From contig CASFYB010000002.1 in NCBI GenBank assembly GCA_949298825.1, positions 89,364 to 153,363 of the forward strand: a stretch of DNA of 64,000 nucleotides, given 5' to 3'. The stretch is from an uncultured Helicobacter sp. (GTDB lineage Bacteria > Campylobacterota > Campylobacteria > Campylobacterales > Helicobacteraceae). The notes beneath the pieces were generated by a model, which worked only from the letters and a program-made list of their open reading frames with translations, searched no databases and had not been told where the DNA came from. A program made the position numbers and the translations under genes. Below are positions 28,901-36,636 of this stretch, in pieces. How positions within the stretch are numbered: the first letter of the stretch is position 1; each line of letters opens with the position of its first letter.

Positions 28901-29185
28901 ATGAATAAAGCGGAATTTATCGAATTGGTAAGAGAAGTTAGCGATTTTTCAACTAAAAAAGAAGCTGAAATGGCTGTAAATGGGTTTGTAGCAGCTGTTG
29001 AAAAAGCACTTTCTAAGAAGCAGACTATTGAACTTGTAGGTTTTGGTAAATTTGAAGCAGTAATGCAAAAGGGAAAAGAAGGAAAAGTTCCTGGTAGCAA
29101 CAAAACTTATAAGACAAAAGATAAGTATGTACCTAAATTTAAACCTGGAAAAGGTCTTAAAGATCTTGTAGCTAAGGCTAAGTAA
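28901..29185 (+). CDS. hup: DNA-binding protein HU
   Basis: HU is the small nucleoid protein that bends DNA. The 94-residue sequence begins MNKAEFIELVREVSDFS, has the conserved VGFGKFEAV turn before the DNA-grasping arm (KVPGSNKTYKTKDKYVPKF), and ends in a lysine-rich tail. The arm replaces the usual RNPxTG by VPGSNKTY, as in other Campylobacterota HU proteins. It has a strong ribosome binding site (AAGGAG) and its own terminator. Confidence 0.95.
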   Translation: MNKAEFIELVREVSDFSTKKEAEMAVNGFVAAVEKALSKKQTIELVGFGKFEAVMQKGKEGKVPGSNKTYKTKDKYVPKFKPGKGLKDLVAKAK

Positions 29186-29195
29186 GGTCCTTAAT

Positions 29196-29214
29196 CCTCT
29201 TGGATTCCAAGAGG
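29196..29214 (+). terminator. Terminator of hup
   Basis: CCTCTTGG and CCAAGAGG form a perfect 8-bp stem around ATT, 10 bp after the hup stop, followed by TTGTGT. The tRNA-Arg gene begins 5 bp later, so termination here would leave that tRNA dependent on readthrough or a promoter inside hup. Confidence 0.55.
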
Positions 29215-29218
29215 TTGT

Positions 29219-29295
29219 GTCCCCGTAGCTCAGCTGGATAGAGCGTACGATTCCTAATCGTAAGGTCGTGGGTTCGAATCCCGCCGAGGATACCA
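29219..29295 (+). tRNA. tRNA-Arg (CCT)
   Basis: A 77-nt cloverleaf starts GTCCCCGTAGCTCAG, has the anticodon loop TTCCTAA with anticodon CCT, the T-loop GTTCGAATC and an encoded CCA. The acceptor stem has a G-T pair at 1-72 and a C-A mismatch at 5-68. Otherwise the structure is sound. Confidence 0.93.
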
Positions 29296-29354
29296 TGTAA
29301 AATTCAAAGATACTATAAATTCTATTAATAAAATTAAATTTGGAGTAGCTTATT

Positions 29355-29768
29355 ATGGAGCAAACTTTATCAATTATTAAGCCTGATGCTGTTAAAAAGG
29401 GTGTAATTGGAAGCATTATTGCTAGGTTTGAGAGCAATGGTTTGAGAATTGCTGCTATGAAGAAGCTCAAGCTAAGCAAGCAAGATGCGCAACAATTTTA
29501 TGCCGTGCATAAGGAGAGACCATTTTTTGATGGTTTGGTGGAATTTATGACAAGTGGTCCTGTCGTGGTGATGGTATTAGAGGGGCAAAATGCTGTAAGT
29601 AAGAATCGAGAACTAATGGGTGCAACAAATCCTAAAGAAGCAGCTGCTGGTACAATCCGTGCGGATTTTGCTGATAGTATCGAGGCAAATGCGGTGCATG
29701 GTAGTGATAGTTTGGAAAATGCAAAGATAGAAATAAGCTTTTTTTTCTCTAATCGCGAGATTTGCTAG
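29355..29768 (+). CDS. ndk: Nucleoside diphosphate kinase
   Basis: Ndk transfers the gamma phosphate between nucleoside triphosphates and diphosphates through a phosphohistidine. The 137-residue protein begins [16 protein letters not shown] and carries the active-site histidine in [16 protein letters not shown], both hallmarks of the family. It has a GGAG ribosome binding site and heads a rightward run with yceD, rpmF, plsX and fabH, 17 bp before yceD. Confidence 0.97.
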   Translation: MEQTLSIIKPDAVKKGVIGSIIARFESNGLRIAAMKKLKLSKQDAQQFYAVHKERPFFDGLVEFMTSGPVVVMVLEGQNAVSKNRELMGATNPKEAAAGTIRADFADSIEANAVHGSDSLENAKIEISFFFSNREIC

Positions 29769-29785
29769 ATTATTAGTTTGTACTG

Positions 29786-30136
29786 ATGAAGGTCGCATTT
29801 AGTAAGATTACTTCGCAGTCTAAGCACTTTACATTAAAAAAGGATTCTCTGGTTTTAGAATGCGATATTAGTAGAAAAAGTCATAATATTGCTTTTCTTT
29901 CTGGTGTGATTAGGGGGGATATTACTTTAAGGTGTGATTTAAGCGGAGAAGAATTTAATAAACACATTGATCAAGAGTTGGTTTTGTATATTTCAAATGG
30001 TATGTGGGATACACAAAGCCAATCAGAACTGATGAGTTTTGATGTCATCGAATTTTTTGATGGCTTTATTGATATAGAATATCTTTTAAATAGTGAGATA
30101 GAATCTATCAAATCTGATTATCATATTAAGGAGTAA
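29786..30136 (+). CDS. DUF177/YceD family protein
   Basis: This 116-residue protein occupies the usual place of YceD, directly before rpmF. It has the family's LRCDLSGEEF stretch, in which the RCxxCL cysteine pair is partly lost. YceD (DUF177) proteins have been linked to 23S rRNA or large-subunit assembly. The assignment rests mainly on position and weak motif similarity. The rpmF ATG follows 3 bp after the stop. Confidence 0.82.
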   Translation: MKVAFSKITSQSKHFTLKKDSLVLECDISRKSHNIAFLSGVIRGDITLRCDLSGEEFNKHIDQELVLYISNGMWDTQSQSELMSFDVIEFFDGFIDIEYLLNSEIESIKSDYHIKE

Positions 30137-30139
30137 AAT

Positions 30140-30289
30140 ATGGCAGTACCTAAGAGAAGAGTAAGTAAAACAAGAGCAGCAAAGAGAAGAACTCACTATA
30201 AGGTTACTTTGGCAATGCCAGTAAGAGATAAGGATGGTAGCTGGAAAATGCCACACCATCGCAACAAATTTAGCGGTCTATATAATTAA
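30140..30289 (+). CDS. rpmF: 50S ribosomal protein L32
   Basis: This short gene encodes 49 residues beginning [20 protein letters not shown], the conserved start of L32. A ribosome binding site AAGGAG lies 5 bp before the ATG. The four-cysteine zinc site seen in some L32 forms is absent, so this is the zinc-free type. It is tightly packed between yceD and plsX, the classical rpmF-plsX-fabH arrangement linking translation and lipid synthesis. Confidence 0.96.
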   Translation: MAVPKRRVSKTRAAKRRTHYKVTLAMPVRDKDGSWKMPHHRNKFSGLYN

Positions 30290-30300
30290 TCTGGTGCTAG

Positions 30301-31284
30301 ATGATTAAAATAGCCATTGATGCAATGGGCGCAGATCATGGAGTGCAGCCCATTATTGATGGACTTCTTGCCGCGCTTAAGCAAGAAGCTTTTTTTGCTT
30401 ATCTGATAGGGGATTGTAAGCTAATCAATCAACATTTTAAGGTTGCTCATAAAAATATAGAGATTATTCATTGCGATGATTATATTCGCATGGAAGAGCA
30501 GGCTAGCGTAGCTGCTAGACGTAAAGAATCTTCGATTTATGTTGCCATGGAGTTGTTGAAAAATAATCAGGCAGATGCTCTTATTTCTGCTGGTCATAGT
30601 GGCGCTACGATGAGTTTGGCAACATTGCGTTTGGGTCGTATAGCTGGCGTATCAAGGCCGGCTATATGTACAATGATGCCCACAATTAAGAAGCAGCCAA
30701 GTTTAATTCTTGATGCTGGTGCTAATACTGACTGCAAGCCGGAATTTTTAAAGCATTTTGCCATCATGGGATATGAATATGCAAAGAATGTTTTAGGTTA
30801 TGCAGATCCTAGAGTGGGTCTTTTAGCCAATGGAGAGGAAGATTCTAAGGGAAATGAGCTGACTAAAGAGGCTTTTAAGCTTTTGCGTCCTTATAGTTTT
30901 TTTAAGGGCAATGTAGAAGGTAATGATATTTTTAATGGTAGCGTAGATGTAATTGTATGTGATGGCTATAGTGGAAATATCGTATTAAAAGCTAGTGAAG
31001 GGGTTGCAAGCTCAGTATTTACTCTTCTTAAAAGTGAGATTAAAAAATCACCATTAGCAATGTTAGGGGCTTTATTATTGAAGCCATCTTTTAAGGTTTT
31101 AAAGCAGCAGACAGACTATGCAGAGTATGGTGGAGCACCACTTCTTGGAGTAAATGGAAATGTGATTATTAGCCATGGTAAGAGTAATGCTAGGGCTATT
31201 GAGTGCGCGATTTATCAAGCACTTAAAACCAAAAGAACAGAGATCAATCAAGAGATTGTACGGGCTTTTAAACAGGAAGTATAA
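30301..31284 (+). CDS. plsX: Phosphate acyltransferase PlsX
   Basis: PlsX makes acyl phosphate from acyl-ACP for phospholipid synthesis via PlsY. The 327-residue protein begins [16 protein letters not shown] and has the conserved [10 protein letters not shown] and [16 protein letters not shown] stretches. It starts 11 bp after rpmF and is followed 22 bp later by fabH, as in many bacteria. Confidence 0.96.
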   Translation: MIKIAIDAMGADHGVQPIIDGLLAALKQEAFFAYLIGDCKLINQHFKVAHKNIEIIHCDDYIRMEEQASVAARRKESSIYVAMELLKNNQADALISAGHSGATMSLATLRLGRIAGVSRPAICTMMPTIKKQPSLILDAGANTDCKPEFLKHFAIMGYEYAKNVLGYADPRVGLLANGEEDSKGNELTKEAFKLLRPYSFFKGNVEGNDIFNGSVDVIVCDGYSGNIVLKASEGVASSVFTLLKSEIKKSPLAMLGALLLKPSFKVLKQQTDYAEYGGAPLLGVNGNVIISHGKSNARAIECAIYQALKTKRTEINQEIVRAFKQEV

Positions 31285-31306
31285 TAGAGGAAAGTAAGGA
31301 AAGATT

Positions 31307-32275
31307 ATGTATGCAGCACTAAAATCTATAGCTTCTTATGTTCCTGCTAAATGTGTGAGCAATCGTGATTTTGAAAAAAAACTAGATACTTCTGATGAAT
31401 GGATTGTCGAGCGTACTGGTATCTCTACTCGTTATTTTGCACTAGATGATGAGGATACAAGTGACTTAGGGGCTAAGGCTGGAGCTTTGGCTATTGAGCG
31501 TGCAGGACTAAGCCCTAGTGATATAGATTTGGTACTAGTTGGCACTCTCAGTCCAGATTTTTTGGGTATGCCATCTACGGCTTGCTTGGTTGCTAAAAAG
31601 CTTGGTTTAAGCAATTGTCCAGCTTTTGATATTTCAGCAGCCTGTACAGGATTTATCTATTTGCTTGCCACTGCCAAGGCTTTTATAGAATCTAAAATGT
31701 ATAAAAATATTTTAATTATAGGTGCAGAAAAGATAAGCAAGATTCTAGATTTTGATGATAGAAGCACTTGTGTGCTTTTTGGAGATGGGGCTGGGGCTGC
31801 TGTGATTGGCAGTACAGATGATGTCAAAAAAAGCGTGCTAGATGTGCATATTTCTGGAGATGGTAATTTTTCTTCATTGTTGCAAACTCCAATTGCTAGT
31901 TTAAAAAATGAGGCAAAGCAATGCTTGCAGATGAGGGGTAATGAAGTATTTAAGATTGCTGTTAAAACCCTTGTTGCAGATGTTGATAGTATTATGCAAA
32001 AAAATAATATTGCACCAAAGGATATAACCTATTTTATCCCCCATCAAGCAAATTTAAGGATCATTAATGCTGTGGGTGAGCGTTTGAGCTTCCAAAAAGA
32101 GCAGATCGTTTTATCTGTGCAAAAGTATGGTAATACATCTGCTGCTAGTATACCGATGGCCATGAATGATGTCTATGAAGCCGGGAATCTAAAAAATGGA
32201 GATTTGATGCTTTTGGATGCTATTGGTGGTGGTCTTACTTGGGGATCGGCACTAGTCTATTTTGATGGCAAATAG
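31307..32275 (+). CDS. fabH: Beta-ketoacyl-ACP synthase III
   Basis: FabH starts fatty acid synthesis by condensing acetyl-CoA with malonyl-ACP. The 322-residue thiolase-fold protein has the catalytic cysteine in [11 protein letters not shown] near residue 112, the histidine in [10 protein letters not shown], and the asparagine in [11 protein letters not shown]. The C-terminal [13 protein letters not shown] is typical. It closes the rpmF-plsX-fabH run and is followed by the 6S RNA candidate. Confidence 0.97.
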   Translation: MYAALKSIASYVPAKCVSNRDFEKKLDTSDEWIVERTGISTRYFALDDEDTSDLGAKAGALAIERAGLSPSDIDLVLVGTLSPDFLGMPSTACLVAKKLGLSNCPAFDISAACTGFIYLLATAKAFIESKMYKNILIIGAEKISKILDFDDRSTCVLFGDGAGAAVIGSTDDVKKSVLDVHISGDGNFSSLLQTPIASLKNEAKQCLQMRGNEVFKIAVKTLVADVDSIMQKNNIAPKDITYFIPHQANLRIINAVGERLSFQKEQIVLSVQKYGNTSAASIPMAMNDVYEAGNLKNGDLMLLDAIGGGLTWGSALVYFDGK

Positions 32276-32328
32276 CAGTAATTCAATAAAACCTATATCC
32301 ACTTTATAATTTTTATATATTTTTGCTT

Positions 32329-32334
32329 TATAAT
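32329..32334 (+). promoter_or_regulatory. -10 box of the putative 6S RNA promoter
   Basis: A perfect TATAAT (context GCTTTATAATTACAAG) would start transcription near 32341, exactly at the 5' strand of the proposed closing stem. A second TATAAT-like site lies about 25 bp upstream. Confidence 0.55.
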
Positions 32335-32340
32335 TACAAG

Positions 32341-32540
32341 GCCTGAATGATTCGTGTTTTTTAATTGTTCGTCCGTTAAAAATATGTATTTTAGGTAGGG
32401 CGCAATGGCTTTGTGTGTTCGGTATTTTTGCTTGAGACTTTTAAAAGTTTAGAATCTGCCGCCTAATAAGCCTCTTCTTACCTTATTTTTTGTAGCTATT
32501 GGGCTAAACATTTTAAATAGCGGTTGTTTGGGTTATCATA
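32341..32540 (+). ncRNA. ssrS: Probable 6S RNA upstream of purD
   Basis: The 280 bp between fabH and purD contain no reading frame but look structured. The ends can form a long closing stem: 32341-32352 pairs with 32522-32533 over twelve positions, many of them G-U. Inside, CAATGGC (about 32403) pairs with GCTATTG (about 32500), GGCTT with AAGCC, and a central AGACTTTTAAAAGTTT hairpin caps the rod. Length (about 195 nt), rod shape and position before purD agree with 6S RNA of this phylum as I recall it. 6S RNA binds sigma-70 RNA polymerase. Boundaries are approximate. Confidence 0.6.
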
Positions 32541-32556
32541 TACACTAAGGAAAATA

Positions 32557-33831
32557 ATGGAATATAGAGTATTAATACTAGGTAGCGGAGGCAGAGAATA
32601 TGCAATAGGTCTTCATCTTTTAAAAGATTCTCGTATTAAGACTTTATTTTTTGCTCCAGGGAATGGTGCCACACAAAGACTAGGACAGAATATGGATTTT
32701 AAAAATTCAGATGAGTTGATCAAAAAAATCCAAGAAAAAGATATCAATTTTGTTATTGTCGGTGCGGAAAATTTTATTGCAGATGGTATAAGCGATGATT
32801 TGAGATTAGCAGGTATCAAAGTTTTTGCTCCGAGTAAAGAGGCTGGAAGACTAGAGAGCTCTAAGGCTTTTATGAAAGATTTTGTTACACGCTATAATAT
32901 ACCAACAGCACGTTATATACAAACAGATGAACTAGATTCTGCTAAGGCATTCTTGCAAACCTTGAAGCCACCTTATGTGATCAAGGCTGATGGCTTGTGT
33001 GCTGGTAAGGGGGTTGTGATTACTGAAGAGATTACTGAAGCTTTTAAGACTGTAGAGAGTTTTCTTAGTGGTGAGGCCTTTGGTCAGAGTGGCAAGAGGG
33101 TGGTTATTGAAGAGTTTATGGACGGGTTTGAGCTCTCTGTATTTGCCATTTGTGATGGAGAGGATTTTATCCTCTTGCCAGCTTGCCAGGATCATAAGAG
33201 GCTTTTAGATGGGGATATGGGACCTAATACTGGCGGAATGGGTGCTTATGCACCTTCTCCTCTTTGTGATGAGAAATTGATAGAGAAGATTAAAACTCAT
33301 TTGATTGCCCCTACGCTTGCTGGGATGAAAAAAGAGGATAATGCTTTTTGCGGCGTGCTTTTTGCTGGAGTTATGGTAAGGGAGCTAGATAATGAGCTTG
33401 AGCCTTATTTGCTTGAATATAATGTGCGCTTTGGAGATCCAGAATGCGAGGTTTTGATGCCACTTTTAAAAACTCCACTTATAGATATTTGTGAGGCTGT
33501 TTTAAATGGTGAGCTATCAAAGCTTAAGGTAGAATTTTATGATAAAAGTGCTATGGCAGTAGTCGCAGCAACAAAGGAGTATCCATATAATAAGCCAGTA
33601 GCACAAAAAATTACATTTAAAGATTATGATGGTAGTTTGGGGCATTTTGTTTTTGCAGGAGTTGAAAACAAGGAAGGGGGTTTGTTTGCTAGTGGTGGGC
33701 GAGTGCTTTTAAGCGTGGGTGTGGCTAAAGATTTAAAAACAGCACATGATAATGCCTATAAACTTCTAGAGAGTGTAGAGTTTGAGGGCATGCATTATCG
33801 TAATGATATTGGATATAGGGCATTAAAATGA
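32557..33831 (+). CDS. purD: Phosphoribosylamine-glycine ligase
   Basis: PurD makes glycinamide ribonucleotide in purine synthesis. The start was placed at the ATG at 32557 (MEYRVLILGSGGREYAI), after an AAGGAA ribosome binding site. The frame is open 11 codons further upstream, but that part would run into the 6S RNA end. The 424-residue ATP-grasp protein shows the VIKADGLCAGKGVV loop, GPNTGGMGAY and the metal-binding EYNVRFGDPECE stretch. The following RDD gene overlaps it by 4 bp. Confidence 0.96.
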   Translation: MEYRVLILGSGGREYAIGLHLLKDSRIKTLFFAPGNGATQRLGQNMDFKNSDELIKKIQEKDINFVIVGAENFIADGISDDLRLAGIKVFAPSKEAGRLESSKAFMKDFVTRYNIPTARYIQTDELDSAKAFLQTLKPPYVIKADGLCAGKGVVITEEITEAFKTVESFLSGEAFGQSGKRVVIEEFMDGFELSVFAICDGEDFILLPACQDHKRLLDGDMGPNTGGMGAYAPSPLCDEKLIEKIKTHLIAPTLAGMKKEDNAFCGVLFAGVMVRELDNELEPYLLEYNVRFGDPECEVLMPLLKTPLIDICEAVLNGELSKLKVEFYDKSAMAVVAATKEYPYNKPVAQKITFKDYDGSLGHFVFAGVENKEGGLFASGGRVLLSVGVAKDLKTAHDNAYKLLESVEFEGMHYRNDIGYRALK

Positions 33832-34292
33832 GATTAGATAGCGATAAGATCGAGGAAATGCTTTATAGAGAGAATCTAAAAGTTGCTCCATTTTCTAAAC
33901 GCGCTTTAGCCTACTTAATCGATGATTTGCTAATTGCCTTAATTTTTTTTATCATGTTTTTTTCTCAATTTTCTAGCGTGAGGGGAAATGAGCTAGCATT
34001 GATGCAACTTGTAGGAAGCCTATCTATTTATGCGGTTATTTTGCGTTTTTTTTATCAGAGTATTTTTACCTATCTTTATGGTGCAAGTATTGGTAAGATG
34101 ATTATGCGCATTAAAATCTTACAGATAGATAGTTTAGATTCTCCAGATATCTTAAATGCTTTAGTGCGCAGCTTTTTTAAAGAAATAGGCCAGGCTTTAA
34201 TGTATATAACTTATTTTTTTGCCATTAATGATCCACTTGTTAGAACCTTGCATGATAGGATTGTAAAGAGTGTGGTTATCATGCAGGATTAA
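33828..34292 (+). CDS. RDD family membrane protein
   Basis: This 154-residue protein has two to three transmembrane segments and the RDD domain landmarks: KRALAYLIDDLL near residue 24 and YGASIGKMIMRIKI near residue 84, ending with the HDRIVKSVVI stretch. RDD proteins are small inner-membrane proteins, some acting in ion exchange, and their general role is unclear. The ATG overlaps the purD stop and the lptD start follows 3 bp after its stop. Coupling to lptD may be only transcriptional. Confidence 0.85.
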   Translation: MRLDSDKIEEMLYRENLKVAPFSKRALAYLIDDLLIALIFFIMFFSQFSSVRGNELALMQLVGSLSIYAVILRFFYQSIFTYLYGASIGKMIMRIKILQIDSLDSPDILNALVRSFFKEIGQALMYITYFFAINDPLVRTLHDRIVKSVVIMQD

Positions 34293-34295
34293 TCT

Positions 34296-36569
34296 TTGAA
34301 GGGCTTTATTGTTTTTCTGATTTTAACCATATGGCTCTCAGCAGAAGTAGCAGAGCAAAAAAAAGATGCCAATGGTAATAAAATCTTTGAGCTTTTAGCA
34401 GATAAAGTATATGCAGAAGGTGATAAAGTATATGCAGAAGGCAATGCGGTTTTATTTAATAATGATGTTTATGTAATAGCTAAAAAGATTGTTTTTGATC
34501 GGGTAAAAAAGATAGCAGATATTAGCGGAAGTATCAAGATTTACAAAGGTGGGAATCTGTTTGCTAGTTCAGAGAAAACACAAATTCGCCTTGATGATAA
34601 ATATGCCCTTATTGAGCCATTTTATGTGCAAGATACTAAAAGTGGTATGTGGGTTGGTGCCTTAAGTGCAAGCGATGAAGATGGGGTTTATAGCTTTAAA
34701 AAAGCAGTGATCTCTGGTTGCAGTATCGAGCGTCCTATTTGGCATATGAATATTAGCTCTGGTCATTTTGATAGTAAGAAATCCAGGCTTAGCATTTGGA
34801 ATCCTACTATTTATCTTGGAGATGTCCCTATTTTTTATTTTCCTTATTTAAGAGTATCTACTAATAATGAAAGGTCAAGCGGTTTTCTTTTCCCAGGATT
34901 TGGCTCATCAAATCATGATGGTTTTGTTTTAACCCAACCATTTTATATCGCCCCGCAGAACTTCTGGGATATGACAATATCTCCTCAGGTGCGTACAAGT
35001 CGTGGTGCGGGTGCTTCTTTAGAGCTTAGAGCGGTTAACTCTTCAAATGATAACTTTTTGCTTAATGTAAAATACCTTTATAGTAATGATACTTATAGAA
35101 ATTATTGGAATCTAAGAAATAAGCATGTATTTGGTTTTGATTTTTTGCACTCTAGTGCCAATGTCTTGCAAAAGTATTTTGGATTAAAAAATAGTCTTGA
35201 TAATGGGATTTATCTTGACTTTTTGTATATGAATGACTTGGATTATTTGCGTTTTGATAAGTATAATGCATTGATTACTGATGGTACAAGAGTTTCTAAA
35301 ATTAATCTTTATTTACAGAGTGAAAATCATTACTATGGGCTTAATTTCCGCTATTTTCTAAACCTTAATAAAATTAGCAATGATACAACATTCCAAACTT
35401 TACCAACCTTGCAATATCATAAATACTTAAAGCCTCTTTTTTATAAGGGGCTTTTGTATTCTATTGATTATGAGATGAAAAATATAGCTAGAACAGTAGG
35501 GTATGGCTATGTAGAAAATAGTCTTTCTATTCCTGTTGGAATCCAATTTTCTCTTTTTAATAAGTGGCTTTCCTTTGGTGCATGGAGTGATTTTTATGTA
35601 AGTAATTTAGCAATATATAATCAGCAAAATAGTTTTATTGGCGCAGGTTTTGAGAATTCAAAAACAGGTAATTATCTTTCGGCTAATTATACTTTTAACA
35701 TTAATATGGATTTGGCAAAAGACTATAATAAAATTTTCCATATTATGCAATTTGATGTATCTTTTAGTGCACCTTATTTACGATATAGCAATGGATTATT
35801 AAACCCTATTTTTTTAAATAGTGCACCTGGTTATGTAGCTAATAAAGATGGTAGCTATACTATTAATGGTAGAATTTATGATGATTATTGGAATCCAATT
35901 ATTATTAATGATTATGCTGCTGGATCCAGAGTGATAGATCTTAAATTCTACCAGTATTTTTATGGTGCTGGAGGCAGGGAGCTTTTTTATTGGAGGATGT
36001 ATGAGAGGTTGAATCTAGATGATTCTATTTCATTTTATCGTCTGCCATTAGAAAATAAAATCGGGTTTTCCCCAATAGATGGATTAGATATTTCTAGCAT
36101 TATTTCTTATTCATTTTTTTGGCAAAATTTCCAAGAAGTTTCACTAAGTGCAAGCTATCGCCATAAATATCTTTATAGTTCGCTCACCTATTATATTAAA
36201 AACCAATTCTCTGACTTGACTACTTTGAAGCAGGAGACCACTGCTAACAACTTAAGTTTTTCCTTTAGCAATGACTTTGGTTACTTTGGCCTTGCAGCAT
36301 CATTGAATTTAAATTTTAATAATCTCAAGCAGTATAATGGGGATCTTTCATCTATCATTACAAATTGGTCAATTGGGATTTTCAAAAATATTCGTTGCTT
36401 TGGTTTTGGCTTAAAGCTAGCTTCCACTAGGACGCCTATTTTGACTAATGATTCCACAGCTAGTGGAGGGTTTGCTACTAGTGTTTTAAATAATACTTAT
36501 CTAAAATTTGAATTTAGCTTCTCTCCTTTGGCACAAAGTGGTCTTACCTATAGATTTTATAATCAATAG
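34296..36569 (+). CDS. lptD: LPS-assembly outer-membrane protein LptD
   Basis: LptD (OstA/Imp) forms the outer-membrane channel that inserts lipopolysaccharide with LptE. The 757-residue protein has a short signal peptide (KGFIVFLILTIWLSAEVA), an N-terminal OstA jellyroll domain and a large barrel with LptD landmarks such as YLGDVPIFYFPYLR and SGFLFPGFG. The start is TTG at 34296, after AGGA, with no ATG available before the signal peptide. Residues 36-49 are an exact tandem repeat (DKVYAEG twice). The gene lies between an RDD protein gene and pnp. Confidence 0.94.
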   Translation: MKGFIVFLILTIWLSAEVAEQKKDANGNKIFELLADKVYAEGDKVYAEGNAVLFNNDVYVIAKKIVFDRVKKIADISGSIKIYKGGNLFASSEKTQIRLDDKYALIEPFYVQDTKSGMWVGALSASDEDGVYSFKKAVISGCSIERPIWHMNISSGHFDSKKSRLSIWNPTIYLGDVPIFYFPYLRVSTNNERSSGFLFPGFGSSNHDGFVLTQPFYIAPQNFWDMTISPQVRTSRGAGASLELRAVNSSNDNFLLNVKYLYSNDTYRNYWNLRNKHVFGFDFLHSSANVLQKYFGLKNSLDNGIYLDFLYMNDLDYLRFDKYNALITDGTRVSKINLYLQSENHYYGLNFRYFLNLNKISNDTTFQTLPTLQYHKYLKPLFYKGLLYSIDYEMKNIARTVGYGYVENSLSIPVGIQFSLFNKWLSFGAWSDFYVSNLAIYNQQNSFIGAGFENSKTGNYLSANYTFNINMDLAKDYNKIFHIMQFDVSFSAPYLRYSNGLLNPIFLNSAPGYVANKDGSYTINGRIYDDYWNPIIINDYAAGSRVIDLKFYQYFYGAGGRELFYWRMYERLNLDDSISFYRLPLENKIGFSPIDGLDISSIISYSFFWQNFQEVSLSASYRHKYLYSSLTYYIKNQFSDLTTLKQETTANNLSFSFSNDFGYFGLAASLNLNFNNLKQYNGDLSSIITNWSIGIFKNIRCFGFGLKLASTRTPILTNDSTASGGFATSVLNNTYLKFEFSFSPLAQSGLTYRFYNQ
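34401..34442 (+). repeat. 21-bp tandem direct repeat within lptD
   Basis: Two adjacent 21-bp units, 34401-34421 and 34422-34442, begin GATAAAGTATATGCAGAAGG and differ only in their last base. They encode DKVYAEG twice without breaking the frame, in the periplasmic jellyroll of LptD. Such an exact repeat suggests a recent slippage duplication. Confidence 0.95.
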
Positions 36570-36607
36570 AGGGCTTTTAAATTTTGGATAATAGGGGTTA
36601 TTTGCGA

Positions 36608-36613
36608 TATAAT
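36608..36613 (+). promoter_or_regulatory. -10 box of the pnp promoter
   Basis: TATAAT in the context TTTGCGATATAATG lies 24 bp before the pnp ATG, so the leader is short. The context resembles the atpE promoter at 38729. Confidence 0.55.
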
Positions 36614-36636
36614 GTATTTTTTTTAAGGGTTAAGTA

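Noticed and set aside
28949..29479. Minus-strand frame of 176 codons across hup, tRNA-Arg and ndk
   Set aside because: It runs through a tRNA and two confident genes on the other strand. Its composition is that of a shadow frame.
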